64,000 nucleotides of DNA from Leucaena leucocephala (GCA_037074615.1 CM073522.1:29510962-29574961), one strand, 5' to 3'; positions 47,601 to 59,635 are shown, counted from the stretch's first letter. Notes: generated from the sequence alone by a model not told the origin. Translations and numbers: made by a program.

Positions 47601-48038
47601 ACACAGAAAAAGCTCATATATTTTTGTACAGTAATTGAGTAAGCAAATACATGAAGAATCGGATTAAGAACAAGAAGCCAAAGGTTAAGTGACCTCGAAC
47701 ATATCACCCCTTCACTAATAAACAACCAAAAAGAACGGGGGAAATTCCCATCCCACCATTGGCTACTGGAGGAAGAAAAACGCCAGAAACAAAGAAACCC
47801 AACGATATTCACCTTTAGGAAGATAAACATTGCGCTTCCAATAATAAATGTAGAAGCACCACAAGAGGCCAGAAATGAGGTAGAGGAGGGTTGCTCCAAT
47901 GAAGTTGCGAAGCCATGTCTGGAAGAAGTGAGGGAGTGGGACCCACCAGCTCTCCGGCAAGAGGGACCCGAGCAGAATGCGGTTGTAGAAGGCGGCGTCT
48001 TCGACGAACAGATGCAGATACTCACTTGGGTCGTCCAT
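44616..48038 (-). CDS. STE1: Delta(7)-sterol C5(6)-desaturase (STE1/DWF7)
   Basis: Exons 48038-47813, 46271-45966 and 44908-44616 join in phase 1 to give 274 residues, close to the usual 280. The fatty acid hydroxylase-type histidine clusters are complete: HRELH (147-151), HATHH (161-165) and HTIHH (238-242), which bind the di-iron centre. Further family blocks are FLQ/FFQTWLRN, FYIYYWKRNVYLPK, AMKAMPWYSLLPT, NGWTKCF and NYGHFTIWMDWMFGTLRDPL. Several hydrophobic segments agree with an ER membrane protein. The enzyme introduces the C5 double bond of episterol-type sterols and supplies campesterol and, further on, brassinosteroids; Arabidopsis ste1/dwf7 mutants are sterol-deficient and dwarf (family knowledge). 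The start MDDPSEYLHLFVEDAAFYNR aligns with the family N-terminus, so the in-frame upstream Met was not used. Introns are 1.5 and 1.1 kb and hold non-coding repeats. Confidence 0.96.
44936..45200. repeat. Two-copy direct repeat in intron 2 of STE1
   Basis: Shared landmarks occur twice in order: GTAAGTCCAACCT, ATCAGA, GCTG.TGTAAAATCATC, ATTATGAAAGTTTGTGATAC and AAAGTTACACAA. The left copy has an extra segment of about 30 bp. Two further copies of CTCCCTTTCAATATCAGTAA lie at about 45700 and 45778 in the same intron. Confidence 0.7.
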
Positions 48039-48107
48039 GGGAGAGTCCACGGATGTGAGAGAAATCAGAAATCTAAAAGCAAAACCCACAATACAACGGG
48101 TCCATCC

Positions 48108-48145
<38 letters not shown>
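48108..48145. promoter_or_regulatory. TATA-containing TA/TG dinucleotide repeat upstream of STE1
   Basis: A TATATATATA run (usable as TATA box on the minus strand, 70-80 bp before the ATG at 48038) passes directly into a (TG)n run at 48119-48145. No other TATA-like motif lies at a suitable distance. The repeat therefore probably overlaps the core promoter. Confidence 0.5.
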
Positions 48146-50205
48146 TAAATTGTTTATTACATAATAATGACTTAATTGTAATTAAGAAATAATAACAAAA
48201 TAGAAAATGACATGATCTAATCCTATCATGAGGCATCAGCCAACCACCATGATCCTGGACCATGGTCTGATAAAAAGAGAATCATCTGTCCATCAATTCA
48301 CAGCAAGAGAGAGAAAGTGAAAGAAAGGAAGATATTTAATTAGGTTGTAAAGAAATTATTAACACTTTATTAACCATATTTCACGTATTTTATAAAAGCG
48401 ATTTTTATTTTAATTAATTTTTATCAACTAAAATTAAAATAAAAGTTAATTAATATTATATAAATAGATTTTTATAAGAAAAAAATAATTTGATATAAAA
48501 TTATTTAAATAATGTATTACAAAGTTAGTTTTAGAATATTCAAATTTAAAGAAATTAAAAGTTAAAAACTATAAAAAGTTAATTTTCACGTCAAAATGAA
48601 TTTTAAAAAAAAAAGTGAGTTGTTTTAGACGCAATGCCTAACTTTTTTTCCTGTCTCAACTAGCTTTCTATTCAAAAAAAATATTCATCACCGAAACGCA
48701 GTGCCAAACAAGCTCTCAAATGTTTTTCATTAGTATGTTGTTTGTAAAAAGAAAAAACATCTTGATTTATTAAACATCTTGGATTATGAAATAAATAGGA
48801 AACTGAATCCTATTTATAAATATGTACTATATGTATCCTAAAAATATATTACTACTATCAAATCAAATTATAATATTATTAGATTTAATTAGAATAATTT
48901 TTTTAAAAATATAATTTTTATATTTATATAAATTCAAATTCAAAAGTTTATATTTAAGCGGCCGTATAAAATGCATTTATCACACACATAAGCACCATCA
49001 ATGTCTAAGTTTCTTCAAGAAATTTATCTTTTGCATTTGAAGATACTTAATTAATTATACTCTTTCTTTTTCTCCTTGAATTACTTCTGAGCTATCTAAT
49101 CTTATAGGGACAACTGGACAAAGATACACAAACACACACAATGCAAGCTTTAAGGGCAAAAAGCATACGTCACCATTTTATGGATATTTTTTTTATGAAA
49201 CTTTTTATGGATATTAATTACTCCGCCAATATCTAGACATATTCTCATCATTCACTTTGTCAAAAAAAAAATCTGAATATACTAAGATAAAATTTAAAAG
49301 CTAAAATATATATTTCATTATTTATATTTATATTAAATTTTATTTTAATCTCTTAAATTTAAAAAAAATATATTTTTAATTTTTTAAATTTAATATCGTT
49401 ATCTTTACTAACATTATATGCTGGTTGAACGAATTTAAAATAATAATTATATAATTAAATGCTAACTAAAATTAAAATAAAAATATTATATTAAAGAGAT
49501 TAAAATATAAATATATTTTATTTGTGTTTAATTGCATAGTTATTATTTAAAATTGTTGAGTTAGTATTTTACATTAGTGAAATTAACAAGATTAAGTTTA
49601 AGTGAATAAAAGTTTACTTTTTAAAATTTAAGAGATTAAAATGAAATGTGAAGATAAATGACCAAACATACCCTTTAGCTAAATTTAAAATATTAAACTT
49701 TTTGAACCGTTTCAAAAGAATGTTTTCTCCAATTTTGGTACCATCTTTTTATAATAAAAAATAGTTAAATAAAATAATTTATAATTAGATAATAATATAT
49801 TCATATAAACAAAAACTAAAATGACAGTATATAGGTTTTATTTCAAGAACTTTGTTGAAAACTCATGTTCTTAAAAGGAAACTTTGAGATCAATACATTA
49901 AATTAATTATAATTTAGGAATAAATTATTTAAAAATTTTAACAAGGGACCAAATGTCGTTAATAGTAAAATAATTTAATTACCTTTTATTATAAAACATT
50001 TTAGGTTATAAAAATAGTTACAAATTACTATATAATTACTAAATAAATTACATTGCTTCACGCTAATACAACTCCTTTCCATCTAAATATAGAGGATAGA
50101 TAACTAATGTATACAAATTAAAAAAATTAGTTAAGTTATTTATTTATAAAAATTATGTATTGATTTTATTAAAATGTCTCTATTAATCATTTGTATTGAA
50201 TACTA

Positions 50206-50478
50206 CTTCCTCCAGTCTAATATATAAAAAATTGCTAACTAATTTTTACAAACCAAAAAATATTAGTTAAGTCATTTAATGTATCTTAAATTGATAAAAT
50301 TTGTCTATTTTATCGTTATCAAAGAGTATAATTGTTAAATATATAATTATTATTTGTCACATATTTCTCTTCTATAAGGGATAAAAATAGAAAACAATCA
50401 TTAATTACTTTATTAATATCTTATATTTTAGACCAAAATTTTTTTTTAGAAAACTTCTTATATATTGGAATTGAGGAG
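50206..50478. mobile_element. Stowaway-like MITE
   Basis: The ends CTTCCTCCAGTCTAATATAT and, on the other strand, CTCCTCAATTCCAATATATA are flanked by TA (50204-50205 and 50479-50480). The interior is AT-rich with no coding sequence. A partial relative precedes it at about 50070-50170. Confidence 0.65.
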
Positions 50479-52755
50479 TACTTTCATAGTGGAAAATCCT
50501 CTTAGTGCAATTAATAAAGAAATCTTACATTTAAAATCAAAGAAAAATCCTATTCCCTATATACTATTCCTCTAATTCTATTTATAAAATACTCTCAACA
50601 TATTTTATTAGAAGTAAGAATAATTTTAAACTTTATTAACTCTATCATAAAATTTAATAACTTCTCAATTTTACCTTTATATAATATATACACTTTTTTT
50701 TAAAAAAATATTTTACATAATAATAAATAATAAATAAAATTATATATTTGTATAAAAAATTTAACTATGTGACTTAAAAATATTATTCTCTCTCTATTTA
50801 TGAGTACGACCAAAATAGTGGCTGTGACAATTAAAGAGTAGCCAAAGGACTAGTGGTCCAGCGCATGATTTGCTTGTGGTGTGTGAGCGTGGGTTTATAT
50901 GTTAATAATATATTTGTGATTTAATTTCACCCTTATAAAAAAAAATCAGGGAGTAACAAGTGCACTTGTTAGAATTTGGTTTGATGAATTCAAAGGGATA
51001 CTGCTTCAAGATTCCGTTTGCAAAAAAGGATAAGGCCGTCATGGTGGGAAGCCGACCCTACTCACACATCTAACGTTGTCATTGTACTATATGTATGTAT
51101 GTATGTGTATGGGACAAAAACAAAAATATTCCTAAATCTACACAAGATAAAATGGAGGAGAATGTTACATTAGATCAACCATAAGAAAATTATTTAAAAG
51201 AACAGGATATTTTTAAGTATGGTATTAATATGATTGTCAACCGTAGAGTTAAAGGCGAATAAAAAGCTTATCAACACACCAAACTCAGATTATAGAACTC
51301 GCATTATACCACGAAGAACTATGTTCCTTATTTTAAAGAAATGAAGCTCAAAGATACTTGTAGTAAAAGAGGGTATCAAACAACCCAGTCTTGATCCAGA
51401 TGAATTGATGCACCACCTTATACATGAAACAAAGAAAAGTACGATATTGTTTGGTTCGAGTAGTACCTTTTTGTTTCTAAACGATAAGTAGCCATTCAGA
51501 TTCAACATTCAACATTCAACATTCAACAATGGAGGGGCAAGGGCAGGGATTTGTATCAAATTCCATAAAAGCCAATTCTAAATAACATATCAATCCCAAA
51601 ATTTCACGGATTGTTTCATCCGTTTTAGGAGCTTTTCCATGGTATAAGACTCAATTTGTTTTCCATCTAAATAACATTGAGGAGAATGATAATGCCTTAA
51701 GTGGAAAGATCTACAAAATTCATTTGATCTAATATTTGAGATCCCCAAAGGATATATAGTAAAATTGTATGGACAAACAACCATACCGGATAGATCAAGC
51801 AAAAGGACAAGAAATGAACAAATGCTCAAGAGTCTCTACAAAAATGACAATAACATTTTAATAAGTAATAACTTTGATTTATTAAATAATAACAATAACA
51901 ATAACTAAAGCAGTGCCAACTAATTTTATTAGAATAATTAAATTATTTCACAAAAATACCCCTCCAATTCTTAATTTAAAGAGATACTTAATTAATTTGT
52001 GTAAATTAAAGAAGTTAGATATATTATTTAATTATAATAAATATAATATAATCTCCTTATAATACTCATGTATAATATTATACTCCTCTAGTCTTTAATT
52101 TAAAAATAAATTAAAGAATTAATCTTAGTCATAAATATAAAATTTATTTTATTAATTTTTTTATAAATTATCTCTATTAATATTTATTCAATAATAATTA
52201 AATAAAGTTAAATTCTCTTGATAAAGTAAATGCAAGCCTAAGTTGGCGCGCGGTGGGCTAAAAGCTGGGTGGTGCGGGTTGAAATAAGCATACCCCTTGT
52301 GCTGGTTGGCAAAACATTAAAATAAATTAAACTATAAGATAATTTTTATTCAAGATTAGTTATTTATATATTAAATATGTATCATTTGACATTTTCTTAT
52401 ACTATTTCTATGAATTAAGTATATATTTTAATAAATATATAGTTTTAACCAAATAAAGTAAAAATAATCCAAGCAATTTATTTTGTTATGTTTAATTTTA
52501 ATAATATTTCTAATGATGATAGAGATCTAAAATGGGATTCATGGGATATAATTAAAGTGGGAAATATTTTTTTAATTTATGGTGGAAGCATGTGTGACCA
52601 GTGAGCTACTTGTTTAATTTTTTTTTTTCTAATGATATATGAAAGATCAGAAAAGTGGTTCCTGCATGCGAATTTGTTGTTTGAGTAAAAAACAATGTAT
52701 AAATAAAAAATAAATAAAAAGATACAATTAATACAATAAACCCTGTCTTATACTA

Positions 52756-52983
52756 CTTTCAATCCTAATTATAAGAGTCAGTTAATTTTTTTTAAATAGA
52801 TTAAGAAAGTCAAATAAATCAGTTAATTTTTAGAGCTAGTTGACTAATTTAAATAAATTAAAAAATATATAATATGAATTTATCTTAATAGCTTATATTT
52901 AGTTATAATTAACTAATTTATTTAATTTTATTAATCTATATAGATTATTTAATTAGCTCTTATAATAATTAGAATAGGAGGGA
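52756..52983. mobile_element. Short inverted-repeat MITE, second family
   Basis: The left end CTTTCAATCCTAATTATAAG and right end TCCCTCCTATTCTAATTATT (other strand) are inverse, flanked by TA. The internal motifs AAATAAATCAGTTAATT and ATAATATGAATT, and inverse copies of them, are shared with 61213-61441. Confidence 0.6.
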
Positions 52984-53490
52984 TATAATAGGGGCATCAA
53001 AATTAGAAAAGAGAGAAATATTGTTTGAAATACAAAAATCAAAATCAAAGAAGAAATTTGTCAAAGCAATGAAATCTTGTTGCAATGACATTTGAAGGAC
53101 ATCCCTCGGCAAATTCTTTGAAGAGCTATAACGCATTATCCAAATCAAGATCTTACGCAGAGATAAGAAAAAAGAATTACTATATGAGAAAGGCAATTTT
53201 TTTGTCTACACAAAATTATGAATCAATTCCCTATAAAATACTAAACATTGATAAAGTAGGAAGAAGTTTCCCCTCTCAACCTTTGATCCAAACAACCTAT
53301 TCATGCAAGAAGTCTGAAGAAGGGGGGGGGGGAGCTGATATTATTCAACTTTTTTTAAAAACAAATTGTAAAAAAAAAAAAAAGAATTCCCATGAACTCC
53401 TTTTATCATTGAATGACATAGAAATCTCTTGTAATGAAAAAGACAAATGCATATATTTTTTGAATTTGCAACAATGACACATATTTTAAG

Positions 53491-53644
53491 AAAAATCGAT
53501 AAAAAAATTTTGTTTAAAATTTTATTGGTTAGAAGAGTATTAGTTATCTAAAATTTAAAAGAAATTAGTACTTTCTGTATATAAAAAAAATCAAGACCTG
53601 TGAGTCAATAAAAATTTTAAACAAAATTTTTTTACCTATTTTTC
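53491..53644. repeat. Long perfect-type hairpin (inverted repeat)
   Basis: The left arm AAAAATCGATAAAAAAATTT, then TGTTTAAAATTTTATT (53491-53527), is almost the exact inverse of 53607-53644 (AATAAAAATTTTAAACAAAA, then TTTTTTTACC). The loop of about 80 bp contains a further inverse pair (AGTATTAGTTAT/TTAGTACTTTCT region). No coding content or clear target duplication. Confidence 0.65.
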
Positions 53645-54810
53645 CTATGTTTTAAGATTTTTGGCTATAAAAAAAGAAAAAAAAAAGGCAATGGATGAGA
53701 TTAGGAGAATAACTCAATATGGATTATGGTCAAATTGCGTACATGAAAAAGGAGCTGTAAATATTAAACAAATGCTTTGCCCTGCGTTGCACATGTAGCA
53801 GGAAAAAATATATTATAATTGATTTTTTTATAATTATTATAAATTATTATTATAGTTAAAAATTTAAAATATTGTATAATTAGTGAATAATTATTATCAT
53901 AGAATTCAAAATTTTTCAAAAATTAAAATAGATTATGATTATTATGAATAATTATTATGATTAGAAATTTGAAATATCATAGAATTAATTAAAAAAATTA
54001 CTAATTAATTACTATTATGGGGCTTAAATTTTTTTAAAATTTATTGAGATTACTGATTGAATAAAATTAAATCAGATTGATTCATGTCTATTTTTAACTA
54101 AACTAAATATTACAAGATTTTAAGAGTATAATTGATGGTTGATGATTTATTAGAGGGTTTTAATTTAGTTATAAATATAAAATTTTATTCTTTTATTAAT
54201 ATTAAAATTTTATTTTGTTTACAAAACTCATATTTATTATAGCATTTTTTCTACGTGCATTAAATTTTAATTACTATATTGTAGTGGTGATTTTTAAAAT
54301 TATCACAAATTCTCTACATGTTAATTACAGTTAATTAACTTACCTATTTTTTTCATCTCTACAAATTAACTAAAAATCTCATATTTTGAACTGGAGTAAG
54401 TTATAAATATGGAAAAATGTATTGTAAATATTATGTAATTTTTTTATCAAAAAACTTTATCCGTATTTCGATGCATGTGCTCTTCCCTCACTAGTCCTTC
54501 ACCATTCGTTCATTTCATAATTCATTTTCATGATGGATTCAGTTTTCAGTCTTCATGCCTTTAATAACATAAATGATAAATCCAATGGAAGACGTACGAC
54601 CCCATTTATTATATTATTTAATAATTGTACTTTATTTGATTTGGATCACTCCTCCTAGGCTCCTACTTCCCCATTTGAACATGAACACTTCCATCACCGT
54701 ATTCTTCAGTATTACATTGTTTTTTACTATATTTAATTTAAAAGACGTGAATGCAAAAAAAAAAACACTATTAAAATATAAATATATCCATATAAAATAT
54801 AAAATTTAGA

Positions 54811-55455
54811 GAAAATTGGGGATACCCATTTGACAAATTAATTGGAGATACTTCCTATGAAAATGTGAAACCATGAGGACTTCAAGGGAAATAAATAATA
54901 ATATAAAATGATCATCTTACCCTCAATGAAAATATTTTTTTTGTGTGTAACTTATCTTCCCATGTGTGTAATTCATCCTCTCTTTTGTATAATCTATCTT
55001 CCCTATGTGCAATCCATCTTCCCTAAATATTAATTAGTGCCCTTCATATAACTTATCTTCTTTTATGTGTAATTCATCTTCCTACGTGCAAATTACTTAG
55101 TTTAGTCTTTACATAAAGGGAAGTTGCAGAAAACATAATTTGCATACTAAGGAGTAAGCTGCAGAAAAGAAAACATAGAAGGGAAGATAAGTTGCACAAA
55201 GCGAAAATGGATTGCACGAAAGGGATTGATTTGCACATCGAGAAGATTGATTGCATATAGGGAAGATAAGTTATATAAAATAGAAAATGAATTGCACACA
55301 AGAGAAGATAACTTGCACGAGAAGAATGTTTTTATTAAAGGCGAAGTGGTCATTTCATGTTCTTGCCTTTTCCTTTAAATGACCTCAGGGTTTCACATTT
55401 TACTAGGGATTATTCCCCAATTAAATTGTCAAATGGGGATTATCCCCGATTTTTC
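54811..55455. mobile_element. Foldback element with internal array of about 20-bp motifs
   Basis: The terminal inverted repeats are about 80 bp: GAAAATTGGGGATACCCATT, then TGACAAATTAATTGG..GATA, then TGTGAAACC at the left, and their inverse at 55370-55455. Inside, the left half has repeated AACTTATCTTCCCTATGTGC-like units and the right half has the inverse, GCACATAGGGAAGATAAGTT-like units, with at least five degenerate copies per side. The whole 645 bp can fold on itself. No transposase. I could not establish a target duplication. Confidence 0.75.
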
Positions 55456-56080
55456 CTAAAATATTGCTTACAATCTAAACTATATGCAAGATAAAAGGCT
55501 ATACCATTTTTTTTTCAAAAAGGAAATATAAGGTCACCATGTGGCACTATCTATCATTCTATTACTAGACATAAAGTGCTTGTTTGGAAAAATTATGGTT
55601 TTAAAGCATAAGCCACATTTTTCTGAAAGTGATTTATCAAAAGCATGATTTTCAAAAGTATAGTTGGAACTTTAAAACCAAACATTACAATTTTTTTCCA
55701 AATTGCGTTTAAGCCAAAAAACCATGATTAGAATAAAACAACATGAGCATACTTTTAGCTAACTTAAGTTTTGGTCCACTTCAGTTTTGACTCACTTCAA
55801 TTTTGTCTTAAATTATTAATGGGATTGGATCTAATGAAATAGACTAATCATTCATAATATGGTGAACCAACGTTCGAATTTTCGCTAGGAGAGATACCTG
55901 CTTTTAGTGTCTGACATTGTCTTGAATATGATTGCCTCTAATAGAAGAATATATATACTTAGCAAAAAGAAATCTTCCTTAAATCAAGTTTACATGGTTA
56001 TAATTAAATTATAGTTTTAGCAAATGCCAAACAAGCCCATAATTTTTTTAAAAATGACGTGACAATGCTTCCTCATATGT

Positions 56081-56284
56081 CAATGAGAATTGTCACAGAT
56101 AATAAGAAACGAACTTATATCCCTAAGGACACGAGTTTGATTTTCGCTGCTGTTATGATGGCTCATTTGATAGGCAATCTCGTAAGTCGCCTATAAGCAC
56201 TATCTAAGCCCTAGGGCTATACCCTGCCTTGATAAGAGGCTGGTGCAGAACACACATAAAAAATTTTTGTACAAAAAAAAATTC
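56081..56284 (+). mobile_element. tRNA-derived SINE, family 1, copy 1
   Basis: The head has B-box-like GGACACGAGTTTGATTTTCG. The body has GGCAATCTCGTAAGTCGCCT and GGGCTATACCCTGCCTTG, and the tail TTTTTGTAC plus an A-run. It is flanked by TTCCTCATATGT (56069-56080) and TTCCTCATGT (56285-56294), an aged target duplication. It is in the same orientation as the next copy. Confidence 0.75.
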
Positions 56285-56377
56285 TTCCTCATGTAATAAA
56301 GAATATGAGTTTACAACTTTATTACATAAGGAGGCCCATAATCTGAGTTTACAACTTTATAATTAACTTTACACTAT

Positions 56378-56582
56378 GACAATAAGGGTTGACACAGATG
56401 GTAAGGAATGAACTCGTATTTTATAGGGACACGAGTTCCATTTCCGCTGCCGTTGTGAGGGTTTCTTTGGGAGGCTATCTCGTAAGTCTCCTGTAAGCAC
56501 TCTCTGAGCTTTGGGGCTATACCCTGACCTTGGTAGGAGACCGGTGACGAACCCATCTAAACTTTTTTGTACCAAAAAAAAA
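56378..56582 (+). mobile_element. tRNA-derived SINE, family 1, copy 2
   Basis: The same layout as the copy at 56081: GACACAGATGGTAAGGAATG (A-box region), GGGACACGAGTTCCATTTCC (B-box region), GGGCTATACCCTGACCTTGG, GGAGACCGGTGACGAACCC, then TTTTTTGTACC and an A-run. The candidate target duplication TTTACACTAT/TTTACATTAT (56368 and 56583) is imperfect. A frame on the minus strand here is not a gene. Confidence 0.75.
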
Positions 56583-56645
56583 TTTACATTATAATTTTTT
56601 AATTTTTATGTAATTTATTTTATACAATTTTTGTTGGTCGCTGTT

Positions 56646-56833
56646 TTTTTTTGTTGCCCACCCGGTTCACCGGAGGTTTGCCCCGACTATATCCGGATTC
56701 GACCCACGTTGAGCACCTGGCTATGGTGGGTGAGTCTCCCAACGGAAATTTTCTACATACGCTAAAGTTCAAACTCGAGACCTCGCTTAAGTGATACTGA
56801 GCCGCTTACCACTCGGATCAATCCCCATTAGTT
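56646..56833 (-). mobile_element. tRNA-derived SINE, family 2
   Basis: This is the inverse of the layout seen at 19160-19353: poly-T, then GTTGCCCACCCGGTTCACCG, CACCTGGCTATGGTGGGTGA, CTCGAGACCTCGCTTAAG and CTGAGCCGCTTACCACTCGG on the plus strand. A 13-bp target duplication with one mismatch (GTTGGTCGCTGTT at 56633-56645, GTTGGTCACTGTT at 56834-56846) flanks it. Confidence 0.85.
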
Positions 56834-57302
56834 GTTGGTCACTGTTGTTAGATCTTCGGGCTTTAAGATGGATAAATAAAATAAGCCTGAGATGAAGATA
56901 GGCCCATTCATAAATTAACCAGGCCTGAGACCAAAGATAGGCCCAAATATTTTATTGTGGTTGAGCGTTACATGGATTCTCTTCACTTTATTGAATAATG
57001 AGATGTTCTACTTTCTTGACAAACAAATGATCAGACATAAAATAATGGAAAAAAAATGATCAGACATAACTGACAAGAATTGAGTCTAGTGGAAATGACT
57101 AATTTTTTATTATATAGTGAACTAATATTCTAATATTTATTAGAAGAGGTGTTCACATATAGTGCTCGATAGTGCATCGAATAAAATTACTTTCAATGGG
57201 AAGATACAAATGCTTAGTCAAACAAAAAATTATAAAAAATATTTGATATATTATACTTAAATCAGCCCCCATAATCATCAAATAATTCAAATGTAAAAAA
57301 AT

Positions 57303-57604
57303 GGGTTAAGATACAAATATATCCATAAAGTATTCCTCTATGCGCACGAAACACCGTAAAGTTTTCTTAGGTATAAAATTACACATAAAGTTTCTAAAAT
57401 TGTGTAAAAATATTATGGCTGTTAAAATAACCTAACGTCCATTACTTTTGTATCAAAGGAAACTTAATAGTCAACGTTGCTGACGTTACGATTGTAGTTT
57501 GTTTGCACCATTTTGTAAACTTTGAGTATTTTTGTACCAAAAAAACTTTATTGTGTTTGATGCAAATGGGAGAATACTTCATAGGTAGATTTGCATCTTA
57601 ACCC
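57303..57604. mobile_element. Mutator-like (MULE-type) MITE
   Basis: Terminal inverted repeats of about 60 bp, GGGTTAAGATACAAATATAT and, on the other strand, GGGTTAAGATGCAAATCTAC, bound a 302-bp element. Direct repeats GTAAAAAAA lie at 57293-57301 and 57605-57613, consistent with a 9-bp target duplication of this superfamily, though the A-run weakens the proof. No coding sequence. Confidence 0.7.
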
Positions 57605-57779
57605 GTAAAAAAAAAAAGATAACATGATAATATGATGAAGACTAGAATAGTGTTTTCCATCAATCTCTTCTTGATTGAGATATGAAGTTTCCTTATTGAT
57701 TATTTTCTTTGACAAATGCTCAAAGAATAAAATAGAGGTGAAATAATATATAAAATTCATTTGGTGATGAAAATGCCAA

Positions 57780-59635
57780 TCAAGGATCTAGGGCAAGCAA
57801 AAGAGGAGCAACTCTTAACAAAGGCTCCAATGCATTTGGCAAAAACTTTCTAGCAAAAAGGAAACACACATTGGTGACATTGCCATAATAAACACATTTC
57901 CCTCCAAACCTAATTCGATTCAAGAACTCATCTGTAATATCACCCCACCCAAACCTTCCTGGATGTGGGCCACCCCTCGACCAATCCACCCACGTAATAC
58001 TACGTTTCGAGTTCATTTCATCGTACTTCATATGTATCAACGTTGGTATATAATGTTCGTCCATGTAACAAGGTGGAAGACATAGTTTATGAAAGATATG
58101 GTAAAAGGTGGTATCAGAGACAAGTTTGATTGCAAGATCACGATGGAGTTCGAACCACTGAGACCCTTTTCGCCAATCGGTGATGTTGATCATGGGTGAC
58201 ATTTTAGGGTTGTATCGCCCACGACCCGGTTTTCTAGGGTCGTCGAAAGAGCTTAAGAAGGAGAGAGATGAGTTCATGAGGTAGTTGTAGATGGTGTTGA
58301 AATTGAAGAGAGGGATGCATGATTCTGAGAGAAGAACAAAGCGTTGGTTGAAGCTATCGTCTAAGAGTGCATTTGCTACAAGACGCCTTTCTGCATCTAT
58401 CATTGATGAAGTTCCCCAGAAAACTGGCTGCAAATTCAAGAACAAATTAAATATCAACTCAATATATACTCTACTATATATACACATGTTACTTAAGACA
58501 CGCACTAAAACAAGTGGAGAATATAGTATGATCAAAGTACTAAAAATCAGATAAGTCGTTGAATTGATAGGTTGGTAATAGTTAAATCATGATTAAACTA
58601 GAGTCAATCCAATCATTATTAAAATAATATAATTTAATTAAAATATATAAAATATTTATATATAATTCTGAAAAGAGTAATATTTAAATAAAAAGGTATT
58701 ATTTCACAAGTAAATATAACACTTATGTATAAATCAGGTATAATTTAACAAAGTTATTAATTACAAATATGAACGACTACTATTTTGTAAAACTCAAAAT
58801 GTCATTTCAGTCTCAATAAATAAAAAATATATATAATTCAAATCAATCAACTTATTCAAAAAAATTTATTCAAATACCCAAGTTGAATTTTAATACCATG
58901 AGTAAAATAGAGTTCTTGGGTTTTTCTCTTTTTCCTTCATTCTAACAGTGTAGACATATCCTCGGGGAGATTAAAGTCACTATCTTTATTGTAATGAGGT
59001 AAAGGGTTAGTAGTTGAATCTGGGTAAACATATAAAGTAATTGCATGGTATATAAAGCTAACCCGGCTAGGGATTCTTCTGCCAAAGAAGACAGAATCTT
59101 GAGGCACTGTTTCATTGAAAGAAGGATGCTGATGTAAATAGATATTGTAGAAACCTTCATGGCCTTTGAAAAATCTCTCCCATAAGGGTCCCAATGGCAA
59201 TGAACCTTTTGCTAAGAACATGAAAGCCACTTTAGGGTTTTTCTCCTTTGAAACATCATCGTCCTTCTGTATTCCTTGTACCTTAATTGCTTCCAAGAAT
59301 AACTCTTGATCTGTCAAATTGTGCATGAGAGACTCCTTCTTAGATGTACTTCTGATAATACTACTTGTGTTGGTCGTCATTAATGGGCTGTGTTCTGGCG
59401 GTGTTAATGGCGGGGCTAGTGTCGCCGGAGCTGGTTGTTGTGAGCCGGAGGCTTGATTTACATGGTAAAGAAAGTACTGTAAATGGAAAGAAAAGGTTCT
59501 GATATATAAAGTGGCTACTGTTCCTACTGAGATACCAACAATGAAGAAGACAAAGTGATAGAAATGGTTTAGGTTTAGAAAATGTAAGTGAACATTGGAT
59601 GGTTTGGGAATTCTGAGAAATGGGTTATGCTCCAT
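57780..59635 (-). CDS. GT14 family glycosyltransferase (core-2/I-branching type, BC10-like)
   Basis: Two exons, 59635-59063 and 58427-57780, join in phase 0 to give 406 residues. The short cytosolic N-terminus is followed by a membrane anchor at about 27-47 (HFVFFIVGISVGTVATLY) and a Pro/Ser/Thr-rich stem, as in a type II Golgi protein. The catalytic domain shows PKVAFMFLAKGSLPLGPLWE, YNIYLHQHPSFN, WGTSSMIDAERRL, QRFVLLSESCIPLFNF, GRGRYNPKMSP, WRKGSQWFELHRDLA, CYMDEHYIPTL and ITWVDWSRGGPHPGRFG, all characteristic of plant DUF266/GT14 (Branch domain). Relatives such as rice BC10 affect cell-wall composition and arabinogalactan proteins; the exact sugar and acceptor are not predictable here. 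Length and motif order agree with the family. A TATA box (CTTATATAAG) lies about 62 bp upstream of the ATG. Confidence 0.93.

Larger units (their letters stand above)
48146..57779. other. Gene-poor AT-rich region with mobile elements
   Basis: No gene is firmly supported over 9.6 kb. It holds Stowaway-like MITEs (50206, 52756), a hairpin (53491-53644), a foldback element (54811-55455), a SINE cluster (56081-56833) and a Mutator-like MITE (57303). Frames at 51290-51508 and 51590-51829 (-) and 53085-53477 (+) are open, but they have no recognisable family, no splice context and lie next to repeats. A short (ATTCAAC)n repeat lies at about 51500-51527. Confidence 0.6.

Noticed and set aside
51290..51829. 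Two adjacent minus-strand frames of 72 and 79 residues
   Set aside because: No family match, different frames and no convincing splice sites. They could be a decayed gene or repeat, but the evidence is too thin.
53085..53477. 130-residue plus-strand frame
   Set aside because: It contains homopolymer-encoded Gly and Lys runs, has no recognisable family and is surrounded by repeats.
56369..56575. Minus-strand frame of 68 residues
   Set aside because: It lies entirely inside a plus-strand SINE and is an incidental open frame.
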